From NCBI GenBank assembly GCA_009787035.1, contig WRGV01000169.1:1-5053 (forward strand): a stretch of 5,053 nt of DNA. The letters are read 5' to 3'. Position 1 is the first letter of the stretch. Every line of letters starts with the position of its first letter. A program made the position numbers and the translations under genes. The DNA comes from Propionibacteriaceae bacterium. Lineage in GTDB: Bacteria > Actinomycetota > Actinomycetes > Propionibacteriales > Propionibacteriaceae. Below the pieces are notes generated by a model, which saw only the letters and a list, made by a program, of their open reading frames with translations, searched no databases and was not told where the DNA came from. Shown in pieces: positions 4,356 to 5,053 of the stretch.

Positions 4356-5053
4356 CCAATCGGGTCATGACCAGGGACGCCATCCGGTGGCCCAGCTGGC
4401 AGCAGATCTCGACCGCGGGGCTGTCGGGGGCCGCGTAGCGCATCCACGGGACGCCGGGGATGCCGGGCTCGGGCACGAGCGTGGCCACCGGCAGCAGGCT
4501 GGCCAGGAACCCGGCGGCGAAGCCGTCGCCGGCTCCCGTGGTGTCCACGATGCCGTCCACGGGCGGGGTTGGCCAGGTCGCGGCGCCCGCCTGCGTGCGG
4601 ATCAGCAGCGGATCCTGGCCATGCTTGATGATCATCATGCGCGGTGCAGGTTCGGGGACATCCCAGCCCAGTAGCGCAGCTTCGTCCTCGTTGGCGAAGA
4701 CGATGTCGGGGTCGAGGCGGTCGACCTCGTCGCGAAACTGCGCAGGCCCGAAGTCGCGGATCAGGCTGGCGGACGACGCGTCCAGGCTGGTCAGGCCGCC
4801 ATGGGCGCGCACCTGCGTCAGTGCCCGCCGCACGGTCTGGGCGGCGGGGTTGTCCTGCAGCGAGTACGCGGTCGCGTGCAGCCACGTGAGATCGTCCAGG
4901 CTGCCGGACGGCACCTCGGCGAGCTCGGCGTTGGCGCCCCGGTCGGGCAGCATCGTGCGCTGGCCGTCAGGATCGACCAGCACCACGACGATGCCGGTGC
5001 GGTGGCCGAGCGCCAGCCGCGCGTCCACGTGCTCGCGGCGCAGGGCCCGGGCG
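4336..5053 (-). CDS. PfkB-family carbohydrate kinase, partial (N-terminus beyond window)
   Basis: The C-terminal 239 codons of a ribokinase/PfkB-type kinase, which transfers phosphate from ATP to a sugar or nucleoside in the cytoplasm. Visible marks are TGIVVVLVDPDGQRTMLPDRGAN, split here as TGIVVVLVDPDGQRTM then LPDRGAN (the substrate lid and sugar-binding segment), DIVFANEDEAALLG (the central N-x-x-E region), and DTTGAGDGFAAGF (4507-4545), the second PfkB signature with the anion hole and catalytic Asp (codon 4525-4527). The frame stays open to the right edge with fitting sequence (ALRREHVD), so the GTG at 5028 is not the start; about 60-70 N-terminal residues with the first signature are missing. 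The substrate cannot be told from this part. It converges on the 2H phosphodiesterase gene with 6 bp between stops. A sugar kinase near deoD would fit nucleoside or pentose use, but the two are separated by other genes. Confidence 0.87.
   Translation of the reverse strand, partial: ARALRREHVDARLALGHRTGIVVVLVDPDGQRTMLPDRGANAELAEVPSGSLDDLTWLHATAYSLQDNPAAQTVRRALTQVRAHGGLTSLDASSASLIRDFGPAQFRDEVDRLDPDIVFANEDEAALLGWDVPEPAPRMMIIKHGQDPLLIRTQAGAATWPTPPVDGIVDTTGAGDGFAAGFLASLLPVATLVPEPGIPGVPWMRYAAPDSPAVEICCQLGHRMASLVMTRLGAGLAL

Noticed and set aside
4241..4885. 214-codon minus-strand frame overlapping the PfkB gene
   Set aside because: Same strand but a different frame; Arg/Pro-rich shadow of the kinase, which has the DTTGAGD signature.

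Overview
The window is a GC-rich stretch in actinobacterial style: third codon positions are mostly G/C, and long open frames shadow the real genes on the opposite strand. The cell-wall-binding repeats of the lysin and the actinobacterial type of AlbA_2 regulator also point to Actinomycetota. I cannot name the genus. A family such as Propionibacteriaceae or Actinomycetaceae is only a guess.

Layout, left to right. (1) Minus strand, 22-849: a phage-type lysin with an N-terminal phage-tail-lysozyme domain, a Thr-Pro linker and a duplicated wall-binding domain. No holin or other phage gene is in view, and 374 bp without a gene follow (850-1223). (2) Minus strand, 1224-1945: deoD, a hexameric-type purine nucleoside phosphorylase. 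It is well conserved along its whole length but broken by an apparent one-base loss near 1484-1486. (3) A 217-bp divergent intergenic region (1946-2162) with promoter-like elements for both directions, a perfect 12-bp palindrome, a run of nine G and an 8-bp inverted repeat. (4) Plus strand, 2163-3743: a 526-residue AlbA_2 (Schlafen-like) / GHKL-like ATPase / winged-helix protein. Its linker is made of about six degenerate 7-residue units followed by six perfect 12-bp KHQE repeats. (5) Plus strand, 3778-4329: a 2H phosphodiesterase (2'-5' RNA ligase family) 34 bp downstream, probably co-transcribed. (6) Minus strand, 4336 to beyond the right edge: the C-terminal three quarters of a PfkB-family sugar kinase, convergent with gene 5 and only 6 bp from it.

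The metabolic genes (deoD for nucleoside salvage and the PfkB kinase) lie on the minus strand and flank a two-gene plus-strand unit. That unit pairs a Schlafen/AlbA_2-type protein with an RNA-end or cyclic-phosphate phosphodiesterase. It is the best candidate here for an undescribed system, perhaps involved in RNA processing, stress or defence, but the function is inference only. The repeat-bearing linker and the G tract upstream are places where length could vary between strains.
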